The translations under genes and the position numbers were made by a program. The notes beneath the pieces were generated by a model. That model did no database searches, was not told the DNA's origin, and was given only the letters and a program-made list of their open reading frames with translations. From assembly GCA_025054775.1 (NCBI GenBank), contig JANWZA010000058.1, positions 35,318 through 99,317 on the forward strand: 64,000 bases of DNA, given 5' to 3'. Position 1 is the first letter of the stretch. Every line of letters starts with the position of its first letter. Source of the DNA: Microscillaceae bacterium (lineage in GTDB: Bacteria; Bacteroidota; Bacteroidia; Cytophagales; Microscillaceae). Shown here piece by piece: positions 47,948 to 57,375 of this stretch.

Positions 47948-48493
47948 ATGACTAAACACGAAGAGACCCATAAGTTTTTAGTAGGAATATTCAATGACGA
48001 AGACATACTGATAGGAGCTATTAAAAAGTTGCAAGCTGCAGGTGTGAAGCTACACGATGCTTACACCCCCTATCCTGTTCACCATTTAGATGAATATCTT
48101 GGGTTCAAACGCTCTCGTTTGTCCAAAGCTGCATTCCTTTTTGGTGCTACAGGAGCGATACTGGCTGCAACTTTTCAATCCTATGTTATGGGGATTGATT
48201 GGCCTATGATTATAGGGGGCAAGGATTTTATTGCACCACCAAGTTTTGTGCCTGTAACCTTTGAATTTGCAGTACTTTGTGCCTCGTTAGGCATGGTAGC
48301 TACATTTTTAGTGAGTAATGGTTTGTTGCCTTGGAAAAAAGCAGTAATGTTCGATCCGCGTAGCACTGATGATAAATTTGTTTTAGCAATTAACTTAGCG
48401 GATAATAAAAAAATAGAAGAAGCGAAAATCGTAGAACTTCTTAAAGCTAATGGAGCAGAAGAAGTAAATACAAAAGAAATAAAGAAAAAATAA
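47948..48493 (+). CDS. actD: ActD: DUF3341 membrane subunit of Alternative Complex III
   Basis: 181 residues. It has a soluble N-terminal part (FLVGIFNDEDILIGAIKKLQ, DAYTPYPVHHLDEYLGFKRS), then two membrane spans (about 60-78 and 98-118), and a short C-terminal domain. This matches DUF3341/ActD in length and motifs. ActD stabilises the membrane part of the complex; it binds no cofactor in known structures. It starts 23 bases after actC. Confidence 0.92.
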   Translation: MTKHEETHKFLVGIFNDEDILIGAIKKLQAAGVKLHDAYTPYPVHHLDEYLGFKRSRLSKAAFLFGATGAILAATFQSYVMGIDWPMIIGGKDFIAPPSFVPVTFEFAVLCASLGMVATFLVSNGLLPWKKAVMFDPRSTDDKFVLAINLADNKKIEEAKIVELLKANGAEEVNTKEIKKK

Positions 48494-48511
48494 CGTCAAA
48501 TACCAAAAAAA

Positions 48512-49210
48512 ATGATGAAGCGTAGTTTGTTTGTGATTATATATACTATCGCTTTGGCAATATTAGTTAGTTGTCAAAGAGGAACAAATCACCCAGGATA
48601 CGAGTTTGCTCCTCAAATGTATGTATCAAAAGCTTACGAACCTTACAGTCAGGTAGAAGGAGCAAAAAATCCTTTCAATCCTTTAGGCATTAACATGCGT
48701 GAACCTGCTAAAAATACTATTGCCCGAAGACGATACAAGACTCAGTTTGCTTCAAATGATAGTAGCAAAATAGAACGCAACTTAATGATATACAACATAC
48801 ATAAAGATAGCATTGAAATAGCAGAGAAGAAACTAACTAATCCGATACCTCTCACAGCCGAAGTGTTGGAGGAAGGTAAAGTGTTGTATACGCGTTTTTG
48901 CCAACCTTGCCACGGAGAAGCAGGCGACGGACAAGGTACGGTAGCTAAGCTTTATAAGGGAGTACCTAATTACTCAGCAGGTACTTACAAGAACATGAAC
49001 AGCGGACATATATACCACGTAATTACCCATGGCAAAGGTAGAATGTGGCCCCATGGCTTTTTGGTAAATCCTGAAGAGCGTTGGAAAATAGTATATTACG
49101 TGCATAAACTACAAGGAAATCTTACCGATGAGCATTTGAAAGCAGGTAAATATCCTATTGTGCAAACTAATAACAAAGACAATAAAAACAACAAAGATAA
49201 TCAAAGATAA
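48512..49210 (+). CDS. actE: ActE: monoheme cytochrome c lipoprotein of Alternative Complex III
   Basis: 232 residues with a lipobox ending at Cys21 (LVSC). One heme c motif, CQPCH, lies at 130-134, followed by GEAGDGQGTV and a likely axial methionine in GRMWPHGF. The N-terminal region (PQMYVSKAYEPYSQVEG, NPFNPLGINMREP) is typical of ActE. It is a periplasm-facing lipid-anchored electron carrier in the complex. The C-terminus is a low-complexity Asn/Lys/Asp tail of about 14 residues. Confidence 0.92.
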   Translation: MMKRSLFVIIYTIALAILVSCQRGTNHPGYEFAPQMYVSKAYEPYSQVEGAKNPFNPLGINMREPAKNTIARRRYKTQFASNDSSKIERNLMIYNIHKDSIEIAEKKLTNPIPLTAEVLEEGKVLYTRFCQPCHGEAGDGQGTVAKLYKGVPNYSAGTYKNMNSGHIYHVITHGKGRMWPHGFLVNPEERWKIVYYVHKLQGNLTDEHLKAGKYPIVQTNNKDNKNNKDNQR

Positions 49211-49292
49211 TAAAGAGGTAGAGAAAAAAGAAACTAAAAACTAAACTAGAAATATCTTTTCATCTAAAAATAAAAGTATTTATATACGTTAT

Positions 49293-50666
49293 ATGGCAAG
49301 TGCTACTCATTACTCCGTAGAACACGAAAACTTAAACTTTGTTTTTAAGTCTGAATTAAGAAAACGGCTTATCATGGCTATGGCTATTGGTGTAATCCTT
49401 ATCCTGTTAGGTTGCATCTTACTCATGATGGGAATAGGAGTTGCCGATGCACACCACGGCGCAGGGCATGGAACTGGACACCATGGCGGAGGAGGAGCAG
49501 AGGGGAGTGGACACGGGTTTCACTGGACAAAGAGACTCTGGGCAAATCTGTGGCTTAATGGTGTATTTTTTACAGGAATTGCTGTAATTGGTGTATTCTT
49601 TGTAGCTGTACAGTATGTGGCACACGCAGGTTGGTCCTCAGCTATTAAACGCATCCCTGAAGCTTTTGGCTATTTTTTACCTATTACAGGAGGACTCCTA
49701 CTGATATTGTTTTTTATAGCAGGGCATGACCTATTTCACTGGACCCACTCCTCGCTCTATGAAAAAGGGGGAAAGGAATTTGACAAAATCCTTTATGGCA
49801 AAAGTGGGTTCTTCTTCTTTCCTCTTAAACCAGGTTCTTTCCCATTTTTTTATGTACTACGAATGATTATTTTCTTCGGAGGATGGTATTTTCTTTTTAT
49901 GCAAATAAGAAAATTATCCCTAAAAGAAGATTTAGAGACCGACTTTAATACCTATCTGAAAAGACCAGTGATATACAACAAATTAGTTTATATTTCTACC
50001 GTATTTGTTGTATTTTTTGCTATAAGTAGCTCTGTGTCAGCATGGGATTGGATAATGTCTATTGACTCGCACTGGTTTAGTACGATGTTTGGTTGGTACG
50101 TGTTTTCAAGTTGGCATGTAACAGGTTTAGCTACTATTGCGCTTGCTGTAATTCTCTTGAAAGAGCAAGGGTATTTGAAAGTAGTAAATGAAAATCACTT
50201 ACATGACTTAGGCAAATTTATGTTTGCTTTCAGTATATTCTGGACTTATATCTGGTTCTCACAATTTTTGTTAATCTATTATGCAAATATTCCTGAAGAG
50301 GCTATCTATTTCAAAGAAAGGCTAAGTGGGCATGGTGGATTGTATGCACCTGTATTCTTCTTAAATATATTTTTCAATTTCTTTTTTCCTTTTTTGATTT
50401 TGATGACAAGGGCGTCCAAGAGAAATGTAAGTATATTGAAGATAGCCATTGGGTTTATTTTAGTAGGACACTATCTTGACTTTTTTATGATGGTAATGCC
50501 TGGTACGGTTGGTGCGAATGGAGGTTTTGGATTAATAGAAGCAGGCTGTCTGTTATTATTTGCAAGTGCATTTATTTATGTTGTAGCAAGTAATTTAGCA
50601 AAAGCTCCTTTAATTGCTAAAAATCATCCTTTTATCAAAGAGAGCGAATATCACGTCGTATTATAA
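49293..50666 (+). CDS. actF: ActF: NrfD-like membrane subunit of Alternative Complex III
   Basis: 457 residues with about ten membrane spans, homologous to ActC. Between the first two spans is a Gly/His-rich insert with seven histidines (about residues 51-79, ADAHHGAGHGTGHHGGGG...). Other landmarks: FIAGHDLFHWTH, VSAWDWIMSIDSHWFSTMFGWY and WTYIWFSQFLLIYYANIPEE. It forms the second half of the membrane core. It is the last act gene, directly upstream of the oxidase subunit II gene. Confidence 0.92.
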   Translation: MASATHYSVEHENLNFVFKSELRKRLIMAMAIGVILILLGCILLMMGIGVADAHHGAGHGTGHHGGGGAEGSGHGFHWTKRLWANLWLNGVFFTGIAVIGVFFVAVQYVAHAGWSSAIKRIPEAFGYFLPITGGLLLILFFIAGHDLFHWTHSSLYEKGGKEFDKILYGKSGFFFFPLKPGSFPFFYVLRMIIFFGGWYFLFMQIRKLSLKEDLETDFNTYLKRPVIYNKLVYISTVFVVFFAISSSVSAWDWIMSIDSHWFSTMFGWYVFSSWHVTGLATIALAVILLKEQGYLKVVNENHLHDLGKFMFAFSIFWTYIWFSQFLLIYYANIPEEAIYFKERLSGHGGLYAPVFFLNIFFNFFFPFLILMTRASKRNVSILKIAIGFILVGHYLDFFMMVMPGTVGANGGFGLIEAGCLLLFASAFIYVVASNLAKAPLIAKNHPFIKESEYHVVL

Positions 50667-50758
50667 TACTCTGGCTAAAAAAGAAAGTTTTGTAAACAAA
50701 ACAAATACTCATATAGTTGGTATCACAAAGTGTTCATTTTCTTATATCTCTTTCAACT

Positions 50759-51820
50759 ATGGTAAATTTCATTCTCGGCCTAATAGTATGTTTGATACTG
50801 ATAATAGCCTTTATGCTATTTAGAGTTCAAACGATAGTTAGCATTGTAAAGGGGCACCCTAGGGTAGGTTTTAGCAACAAGGTGAATGCTGCACTTATGT
50901 TGATTCTACCGATTGCTGGTGTTATTGCAGCAGGTTGGTATTCAGGAATAGCTGCAAAATACTATCTACCAGAAGCAGTTTCTATTCATGGTAAACAAAC
51001 AGATTTCTTGTTTTGGGTAGCTATCTACATTATTGTGGCAATGTTTTTGGTTACTAATGCAGCCTTGTTTTACTTTGCATATAAATATCAATATAAAGAG
51101 GGAAGAAAAGTTACATTTTTTTATGATAATGCACAATTAGAGATGGTTTGGACAGCCGTACCAGCTATTATTCTAACCGTTTTAGTACTCTGGGGAAATA
51201 AAGTTTGGTGGAACATGATGTCTATACCCGAAGATCAAAAGAAACAAGCTCTACAAATAGAAATCATGGGCAAGCAGTTTGGCTGGTATACACGCTATCC
51301 AGGCAAGGATAACAAGTTAGGTAGATATGACTTCCGTTTGATAGATGAAGTAAATGAATTTGGTCTAGATTTTGAAGATAAGGCCTCAGAAGATGACTTT
51401 ATGCCGAAAGAATTGCACATACCTGTTGGAAAACCTGTCGTTCTAAATGTGAGAGCGCGAGATGTATTGCACAGTGTATTTGCACCGCACTTCCGCCTAA
51501 AAATGGATGCAGTGCCTGGCATGCGTACTCAATTTTTCTTCATACCTACAAAAACAACCGCTCAAATGCGTGCCGAATTAGGTAAGCCCGATTTTAATTA
51601 TGAAATTGCTTGTACAGAAGTATGTGGAAAAGGGCATTTTGCAATGAAGTATATTATTGTGGTAGAAGAGGAAAAAGAGTTTAAGAAATGGTATGCGGAA
51701 CAGAAGCCCTTCTTAGAGAACAATCCTGAATATAGAGGTAAGGGCATGAAAAGTTTGTTAAAGAAAAACCTAGCTGACTCTGAAAAAAACAAAAAACAAA
51801 AAGAATTAGCTGAATTATAG
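50759..51820 (+). CDS. coxB: Cytochrome c oxidase subunit II (CuA subunit)
   Basis: 353 residues. Three hydrophobic spans lie in the first 140 residues, one more than the usual two. The periplasmic cupredoxin domain has the CuA ligands His238 (VLHSVF), then Cys285, Cys289, His293 and Met296 in CTEVCGKGHFAM. No heme c domain follows, so this is an aa3 rather than caa3 type; electrons must come from the act-encoded cytochromes. The Lys-rich C-terminus is about 30 residues. The frame opens at TTG 50717; the ATG at 50759 starts directly before the first span. Confidence 0.93.
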   Translation: MVNFILGLIVCLILIIAFMLFRVQTIVSIVKGHPRVGFSNKVNAALMLILPIAGVIAAGWYSGIAAKYYLPEAVSIHGKQTDFLFWVAIYIIVAMFLVTNAALFYFAYKYQYKEGRKVTFFYDNAQLEMVWTAVPAIILTVLVLWGNKVWWNMMSIPEDQKKQALQIEIMGKQFGWYTRYPGKDNKLGRYDFRLIDEVNEFGLDFEDKASEDDFMPKELHIPVGKPVVLNVRARDVLHSVFAPHFRLKMDAVPGMRTQFFFIPTKTTAQMRAELGKPDFNYEIACTEVCGKGHFAMKYIIVVEEEKEFKKWYAEQKPFLENNPEYRGKGMKSLLKKNLADSEKNKKQKELAEL

Positions 51821-51861
51821 AAATTTACTTAAAAAGAATATTAACTTCAAAGTGAAAAACT

Positions 51862-53772
51862 ATGGCAACTCACATTCACAATGAAAGTGCTTCGATTGAT
51901 GCTTTACATCACGAACACACCCAAGAGCATGCTCACGAACACGAGCATCACCACGAGGAGAGCTTTATCAGAAAATATATTTTCAGTGAAGACCACAAAA
52001 TAATTTCTAAACAGTTTTTAATTACTGGCTTGTTTTGGGCATTTTTAGGAGGACTGATGTCTGTGATATTTAGATTGCAACTCGGTTTTCCTGAAATGAA
52101 ACTTGAATTTTTAAGACCGCTTCTAGGAACCTGGATAAATGAAACAGGAAAATTAGACCCTAACTTCTATCTTGCCTTGGTAACTATGCACGGAACAATT
52201 ATGGTGTTCTTCGTGCTGACAGCAGGGTTAAGTGGTACTTTTAGCAACTTCCTTATTCCCTTGCAGATTGGAGCAAGAGATATGGCATCAGGCTTTCTGA
52301 ATATGCTGTCATATTGGTTTTTCTTTGCTTCAAGCGTGGTAATGTTCATTTCTTTGTTCGTAGAAACTGGACCAGCCGCTGGCGGTTGGGTAGTATACCC
52401 ACCTCTAAGTGCTCTGCCCCAAGCCATGCCTGGCTCAGGTTTAGGTATGACCTTGTGGTTAGTAAGCATGTCATTGTTTATTGTTTCTACCTTGTTGGGA
52501 GGTATTAACTATATTACAACTGTAATCAACCTACGTACGCAAGGAATGTCTTTTGCTAGGCTACCACTTACCATTTGGGCATTTTTTGTAACAGCGGTAC
52601 TAGGTTTGTTATCCTTCCCTGTGTTGTTTGCAGCCGCTTTGTTATTAATATTTGATAGAAGTTTAGGTACAAGCTTTTATCTGTCGGAGATTTATATTGG
52701 AGGGGAAGCCTTACCAAACATGGGAGGAAGTCCTATATTGTATCAGCATTTGTTTTGGTTTTTAGGACACCCTGAAGTATATATCGTATTGTTGCCTGCC
52801 TTAGGAATTACTTCAGAAATTATTGCTACTAATGCACGTAAGCCGATTTTTGGCTATAAGGCAATGGTTGGTTCTATTTTAGGGATAGGTTTTCTATCTT
52901 TTATTGTGTGGGCACACCATATGTTTACCTCAGGGATGGATCCATTTTTGGGGTCTGTATTCATGTTCCTAACTTTAATTATTGCAGTTCCCTCTGCTGT
53001 AAAAGCGTTTAATTATATTACTACTCTTTGGAGAGGTAACATTATCTTTACGCCTGCTATGTTATTCTCTGTTGGGCTTGTATCCTTGTTTATCTCTGGA
53101 GGTGTAACAGGCATAATTTTAGGAAACAATGCTCTTGATATTCAATTGCACGATACTTATTTTGTAGTGGCACACTTTCATTTGGTAATGGGAAGTGCGT
53201 CGTTTTTTGGTATGGTGGCAGGTATTTACCATTGGTTTCCTAAAATGTTTGGTAGAATGATGGACGAAAAGTTAGGCTATATACATTTTTGGCTTACTTT
53301 TATAGGGGTTTATTTAGTATTTTTCCCTATGCATTACATGGGTATAGCAGGTTTCCCACGTCGTTATTACTCCTTTACAGGATTTGATGCCTTCAAAAGT
53401 TTTGTGGACTTGAATGCTTTTATGAGTGTAGCTGCTATTATAGCTTTCTCTGCACAACTGATATTTGCTTTCAATTTCTTTTATAGTATGTTTAGAGGAA
53501 GACGTGCCCCGCAGAATCCATGGGGATCAAATACTTTGGAATGGACCGCCCCTATTAACCCTGGACATGGTAACTGGATAGGAGATATTCCCAAAGTATA
53601 TCGCTGGGCTTATGATTACAGCAAGCCTAACGCTGATAAGGATGGATTTACTGATTTTATACCGCAAAACATCCCTTTGTATCAAACACCACACTCTAAT
53701 TTGCCACACGAGCAGGAGTTGGCTAAGATACAAGAGGCAGAGGATAGAGAAATGAAAAAACTAGTTGGCTAA
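51862..53772 (+). CDS. coxA: Cytochrome c oxidase subunit I
   Basis: 636 residues with about 12 membrane spans. Key sites: HGTIMVFF (heme a ligand region), GHPEVY (His303 and Tyr307, CuB ligand and cross-linked tyrosine), WAHHMFTSG (two further CuB histidines), and HDTYFVVAHFHLVMG with the heme a3 and heme a ligands. The glutamate of GHPE suggests an A-type heme-copper oxidase. The 33-residue N-terminus contains 11 histidines mixed with Glu, an unusual cytoplasmic tail that may bind metal. Confidence 0.96.
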   Translation: MATHIHNESASIDALHHEHTQEHAHEHEHHHEESFIRKYIFSEDHKIISKQFLITGLFWAFLGGLMSVIFRLQLGFPEMKLEFLRPLLGTWINETGKLDPNFYLALVTMHGTIMVFFVLTAGLSGTFSNFLIPLQIGARDMASGFLNMLSYWFFFASSVVMFISLFVETGPAAGGWVVYPPLSALPQAMPGSGLGMTLWLVSMSLFIVSTLLGGINYITTVINLRTQGMSFARLPLTIWAFFVTAVLGLLSFPVLFAAALLLIFDRSLGTSFYLSEIYIGGEALPNMGGSPILYQHLFWFLGHPEVYIVLLPALGITSEIIATNARKPIFGYKAMVGSILGIGFLSFIVWAHHMFTSGMDPFLGSVFMFLTLIIAVPSAVKAFNYITTLWRGNIIFTPAMLFSVGLVSLFISGGVTGIILGNNALDIQLHDTYFVVAHFHLVMGSASFFGMVAGIYHWFPKMFGRMMDEKLGYIHFWLTFIGVYLVFFPMHYMGIAGFPRRYYSFTGFDAFKSFVDLNAFMSVAAIIAFSAQLIFAFNFFYSMFRGRRAPQNPWGSNTLEWTAPINPGHGNWIGDIPKVYRWAYDYSKPNADKDGFTDFIPQNIPLYQTPHSNLPHEQELAKIQEAEDREMKKLVG

Positions 53773-53774
53773 AA

Positions 53775-54749
53775 TTGAATTTCTTCTTTAGAAAAATAGT
53801 TATCGTTACACTTTTTACTACCTACCTGCTAATTCTAGCAGGTAGTATTGTAAGAAGTACAGGCTCAGGCATGGGTTGTCCTGATTGGCCTAAGTGTTTT
53901 GGTATGTGGATACCTCCCACCCACGTATCACAACTACCCGTAAACTACAAGCAAATCTTCAAAGTACAAGGAAAAGAGATAGCTGACTTTGATGCCTTTA
54001 AGACTTGGGTAGAGTATGTGAACAGGCTGTTAGGTGTAGTGGTGGGAGTGCAAATGTTTTTGATGTTGCTGAGTTCATCTAGTTACTGGAATATAGATAA
54101 AACTTATTTCAGTTTGTCTTTACTAACCCTTTTGCTTACAGGGCTTCAAGGATGGGTAGGTTCAGTAGTGGTAGCTAAAAATCTAGCAGAAGGCGTTGTT
54201 ACGTTGCACATGCTTATAGCAATTCTAATTGTTTTCTTACTAGTTTTTATTAGTTTTAAGCTACATGCACCAAAGCTTGAAGTAATAGAGATAAGCAACT
54301 GCAAGTTAGGCAAACTCTTTTGGCTAATTTTTATATTGACCCTAGTACAAATAGGATTAGGAACTCAAGTACGCGAAGCGATAGATAGTATTTCAAAATT
54401 GTATCAAGAGCAACAAAGAGAACAATGGATAGAAAAGGTGGGGATAAGGTTCTACGTACATCGCTCTTTCTCTTTGATTGTACTAGCCTTGCATCTTTAT
54501 TTATTGTACTATTTTAAGGTGGTAGCTAAACAAGTAGCGTCTACGTGGGTTTTGAAAATTTTTTCACTACTAACAATCATAGTATTGGCTGAAATTGTGA
54601 GTGGTGCTATATTAGCATATTTCTCTGTACCCACTTTTATACAACCAATACACTTAATATTGGCAATCTTAATTTCAAGTATTCAATTCGTATGGGTTTT
54701 GTGGTATTACCGCAGTGCGACCTACGCAAAAAAATTAAGAGAGGCTTAG
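53775..54749 (+). CDS. ctaA: Heme A synthase (COX15/CtaA)
   Basis: 324 residues, about eight membrane spans in two related halves. Motifs: RSTGSGMGCPDWPKCFG near the N-terminus, VEYVNRLLGVVVG, and LQIGLGTQVREAID-like repeats with VHRSF and the second-half IQPIHLILA. It oxidises the C8 methyl of heme O to give heme A. The only start that keeps the first membrane span is TTG at 53775, two bases after the coxA stop; the next ATG lies inside the family-conserved region. Translational coupling to coxA is likely. Confidence 0.9.
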   Translation: MNFFFRKIVIVTLFTTYLLILAGSIVRSTGSGMGCPDWPKCFGMWIPPTHVSQLPVNYKQIFKVQGKEIADFDAFKTWVEYVNRLLGVVVGVQMFLMLLSSSSYWNIDKTYFSLSLLTLLLTGLQGWVGSVVVAKNLAEGVVTLHMLIAILIVFLLVFISFKLHAPKLEVIEISNCKLGKLFWLIFILTLVQIGLGTQVREAIDSISKLYQEQQREQWIEKVGIRFYVHRSFSLIVLALHLYLLYYFKVVAKQVASTWVLKIFSLLTIIVLAEIVSGAILAYFSVPTFIQPIHLILAILISSIQFVWVLWYYRSATYAKKLREA

Positions 54750-54811
54750 TTTATTGATTTGTGCTTTTTCATGTTTTGTTAAGTTTTAATAGTAAACCTA
54801 TAAGAAGTAAA

Positions 54812-55699
54812 ATGCTAACCACGAGAGCGAACACGACAGAGGTAAGTTGGGCAGATAAAGCAAAAATTGTAGCTGAATTGCTTAAAATTAGGTTATCGCT
54901 TTTAGTAGCTTTTTCTGCTTGTTTTGGTTATGTGTTTGCCTGCGGAAGAAATGTTGTTTGGACTGATATGATAGGTTTGGCACTAGGAGGTTTTTTAATC
55001 ACAGGTTGTGCGATTATTATTAACCAAATCTTAGAAAAAAATATTGACAAGCAAATGCAACGCACTCAAAATAGACCTTTGCCTACTGAAAAAGTTACCA
55101 TCCAAGAAGCTATTTCGTTAGCTTTCGTGGTTGGATTAGCAGGCTTTTTCTTTCTTATCATAGCTACTAACTGGCTCACAGTTTTTTTAGCTTCATTGTC
55201 TGTAGTGTTATATAGTTTTGTTTATACCCCTTTGAAAAAAGTAGGTTCAATTGCTGTTTTTGTAGGGGCAATTCCTGGTGCCCTCCCTCCCTTACTGGGG
55301 TGGGTAGCTGCTACTAATCAAATTAGTTGGGAAGCTATAAGTATCTTTGCTGTCCAGTTCATATGGCAATTCCCACATTTTTGGGCAATTGCTTGGGTGT
55401 TGGATGAAGATTATTCAAAAGTTGGATTTAAGATGTTACCTTCAAAAATAGGACGCCCTGCGGCAACTTATATTGTTGCTTACACGCTTTTGCTCATACC
55501 TATTAGCATGATCCCCTTTTGGGGAGGCTTAATAGGCTCTTTTGCCGCATTTGCGGTAACATTTGCAGGCATCTTATTTTTATTGCCAACTATCAAACTT
55601 TGGCAAGATAGTCAAAAAAAATTTGCTCTTTATATAATGTTTGCTTCTTTTTTGTATTTGCCTTTTGTTCAAATCGTGTATTTGTTGGATAGATTGTAA
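54812..55699 (+). CDS. ctaB: Protoheme IX farnesyltransferase (heme O synthase)
   Basis: 295 residues, UbiA family with about eight or nine spans. The first Asp-rich motif is NQILEKNIDKQMQRTQNRPLP and the second is DEDYSKVGFKMLP; also YTPLKKVG and GAIPGALPPLLGW, all typical of CtaB/COX10. It adds a farnesyl chain to heme b to make heme O, the substrate of CtaA. An upstream GTG at 54761 would add 17 residues; the ATG at 54812, preceded by AAGAAG, fits better. Confidence 0.93.
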   Translation: MLTTRANTTEVSWADKAKIVAELLKIRLSLLVAFSACFGYVFACGRNVVWTDMIGLALGGFLITGCAIIINQILEKNIDKQMQRTQNRPLPTEKVTIQEAISLAFVVGLAGFFFLIIATNWLTVFLASLSVVLYSFVYTPLKKVGSIAVFVGAIPGALPPLLGWVAATNQISWEAISIFAVQFIWQFPHFWAIAWVLDEDYSKVGFKMLPSKIGRPAATYIVAYTLLLIPISMIPFWGGLIGSFAAFAVTFAGILFLLPTIKLWQDSQKKFALYIMFASFLYLPFVQIVYLLDRL

Positions 55700-55717
55700 A
55701 TTACTTGAAATAAACCT

Positions 55718-56344
55718 ATGATAAAATTAGAGATAGCAGAAAAAGTAGAAGGCAAGAAAAAATTTCAATTTAGAGAGGTGAGTTATAACCTTTCTATGCA
55801 TCCATTGAAGTTTGCCTTATGGTTGTTTATTGTGGCTATCATTATGTTTTTTGCAGCTTTTACAAGTGCCTATATTGTAAGACAAGCAGAAGGGAACTGG
55901 CTAATTTTTGAGCTCCCCAAAGTACTTTGGCTGAGTTCTTTGGTAATTTTAATAAGTAGTGCAACGATGCATTGGGCATATCTATCGGCAAAAAAGGATA
56001 AAATAACTAATCTGAAAATAGCTATTATTACAACCTTTTTGCTAGGAATGTTATTTTTATATTTGCAATTTGAAGCTTGGAAAGCCCTAGTAGCTGATGG
56101 TGTGTTTTTTGCAGGAAAGGATGCTAATCCATCAGGTTCATTCTTATACGTACTTACAGGTTTACATGGATTACATTTGATAAGTGGTTTAATCTATTTA
56201 GGTATTGTACTTTGGGCCACTTTTGCAGGTTTAGTGCATCAAAAACGATTGTTGCGGATAGAGATGTGTGCTGTTTATTGGCATTTTTTAGGTCTCTTGT
56301 GGATATATCTTTTCGTGTTTTTGCTCATAAACCATGCTAACTAG
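55718..56344 (+). CDS. Cytochrome c oxidase subunit III (first of two)
   Basis: 208 residues, five membrane spans, short subunit III type. Landmarks: MFFAAFTSAYIVRQAEGNW, TGLHGLHLISGLIYLG (the conserved His-rich fifth-helix region) and CAVYWHFLGLLWIYLF near the end. It packs against subunit I and helps keep the oxidase active. A second, longer subunit III gene follows after 180 bases. It starts 18 bases after ctaB. Confidence 0.9.
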   Translation: MIKLEIAEKVEGKKKFQFREVSYNLSMHPLKFALWLFIVAIIMFFAAFTSAYIVRQAEGNWLIFELPKVLWLSSLVILISSATMHWAYLSAKKDKITNLKIAIITTFLLGMLFLYLQFEAWKALVADGVFFAGKDANPSGSFLYVLTGLHGLHLISGLIYLGIVLWATFAGLVHQKRLLRIEMCAVYWHFLGLLWIYLFVFLLINHAN

Positions 56345-56524
56345 AATCTTGATTGGAAAATAATCCAAAGGATAAAACTAAGTTTTTGCTGAAATTCAAA
56401 AAACGATTTCATAAATTTTCATAAATTACAATAAAGTAAATGATTTACAGAATTTTGTAATTCGCAACCTGAAATTAAAATTTTATTTAATTCAGTATAA
56501 TAACCTTAAAACTTGTACTTCTCA

Positions 56525-57307
56525 ATGGCAACTACGACAAGTATCGCAAAATATGAAAGCCAAAAAATTTGGCAAGGAGGTAACGAACCTTTCAAAGCAA
56601 GCTGGGGAAAACTCATGATGTGGTTTTTTCTCCTCTCTGATGCTTTTACTTTCTCCTCTTTATTAATTACTTACGGACTAATCCGATACAGCCATGTGGC
56701 TTACGATCCTGCAGTACACGGGGAATTTAAGTTTTCTACTGAATATTGGCCTATACCTGAAAAGGTATTTGCAGGAGTACCTTTTTTCCATGGCGTAAAC
56801 GCACCTCTTGTTTTTGTAGGTATAATGACTTTTATTCTTATTATGAGTAGCGTAACTATGGTACTCGCCGTAGAAGCAGGACACCGACGCGATAGAAAAG
56901 ATGTAGAGAAATGGATGCTTTGGACTATCCTAGGAGGTTTTACTTTCTTGTTTTCGCAAGCTTGGGAATGGACGCACTTTATCATAGGAGAAAATAGTCC
57001 TATGAATGCCACGCGGATAGACGGTACGCGTATTATTGGAGCGAACTTGGTAGAAAATCAGTACGGCCCCCCCTTGTTTGCAGACTTGTTTTTCTTTATT
57101 ACTGGATTTCACGGTTTTCACGTATTTAGCGGCGTGCTTATCAATATTATCGTTTTCTATAATGTAGCTATGGGAATTTATGACAGACCAGATAGAAAAA
57201 TAGACCCCGGAGCAGAGCCTTACGAAATGGTTGAAAAGGTTGGTTTGTATTGGCATTTTGTAGATTTGGTTTGGGTATTCGTTTTTACTGCATTTTATTT
57301 AATATAA
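56525..57307 (+). CDS. Cytochrome c oxidase subunit III (second of two)
   Basis: 260 residues. It differs from the preceding gene in length and in a longer periplasmic loop (HVAYDPAVHGEFKFSTEYWP). Conserved parts are MMWFFLLSDAFTFSSLL, TFLFSQAWEWTHFI, FITGFHGFHVFSGVLINI and GLYWHFVDLVWVFVFTAFY. The WHFVDLVWVF end is the classic CoxC signature. The frame opens at a TTG at 56513; the ATG at 56525 is preferred. The 180-base gap before it is AT-rich, without a consensus promoter. Confidence 0.9.
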   Translation: MATTTSIAKYESQKIWQGGNEPFKASWGKLMMWFFLLSDAFTFSSLLITYGLIRYSHVAYDPAVHGEFKFSTEYWPIPEKVFAGVPFFHGVNAPLVFVGIMTFILIMSSVTMVLAVEAGHRRDRKDVEKWMLWTILGGFTFLFSQAWEWTHFIIGENSPMNATRIDGTRIIGANLVENQYGPPLFADLFFFITGFHGFHVFSGVLINIIVFYNVAMGIYDRPDRKIDPGAEPYEMVEKVGLYWHFVDLVWVFVFTAFYLI

Positions 57308-57375
57308 ATTTAACAAATTAGGGCTAGAAGAAGTAATTGATAACTAAATAATTTGAAAAAAGGATAAAAGTTGAT

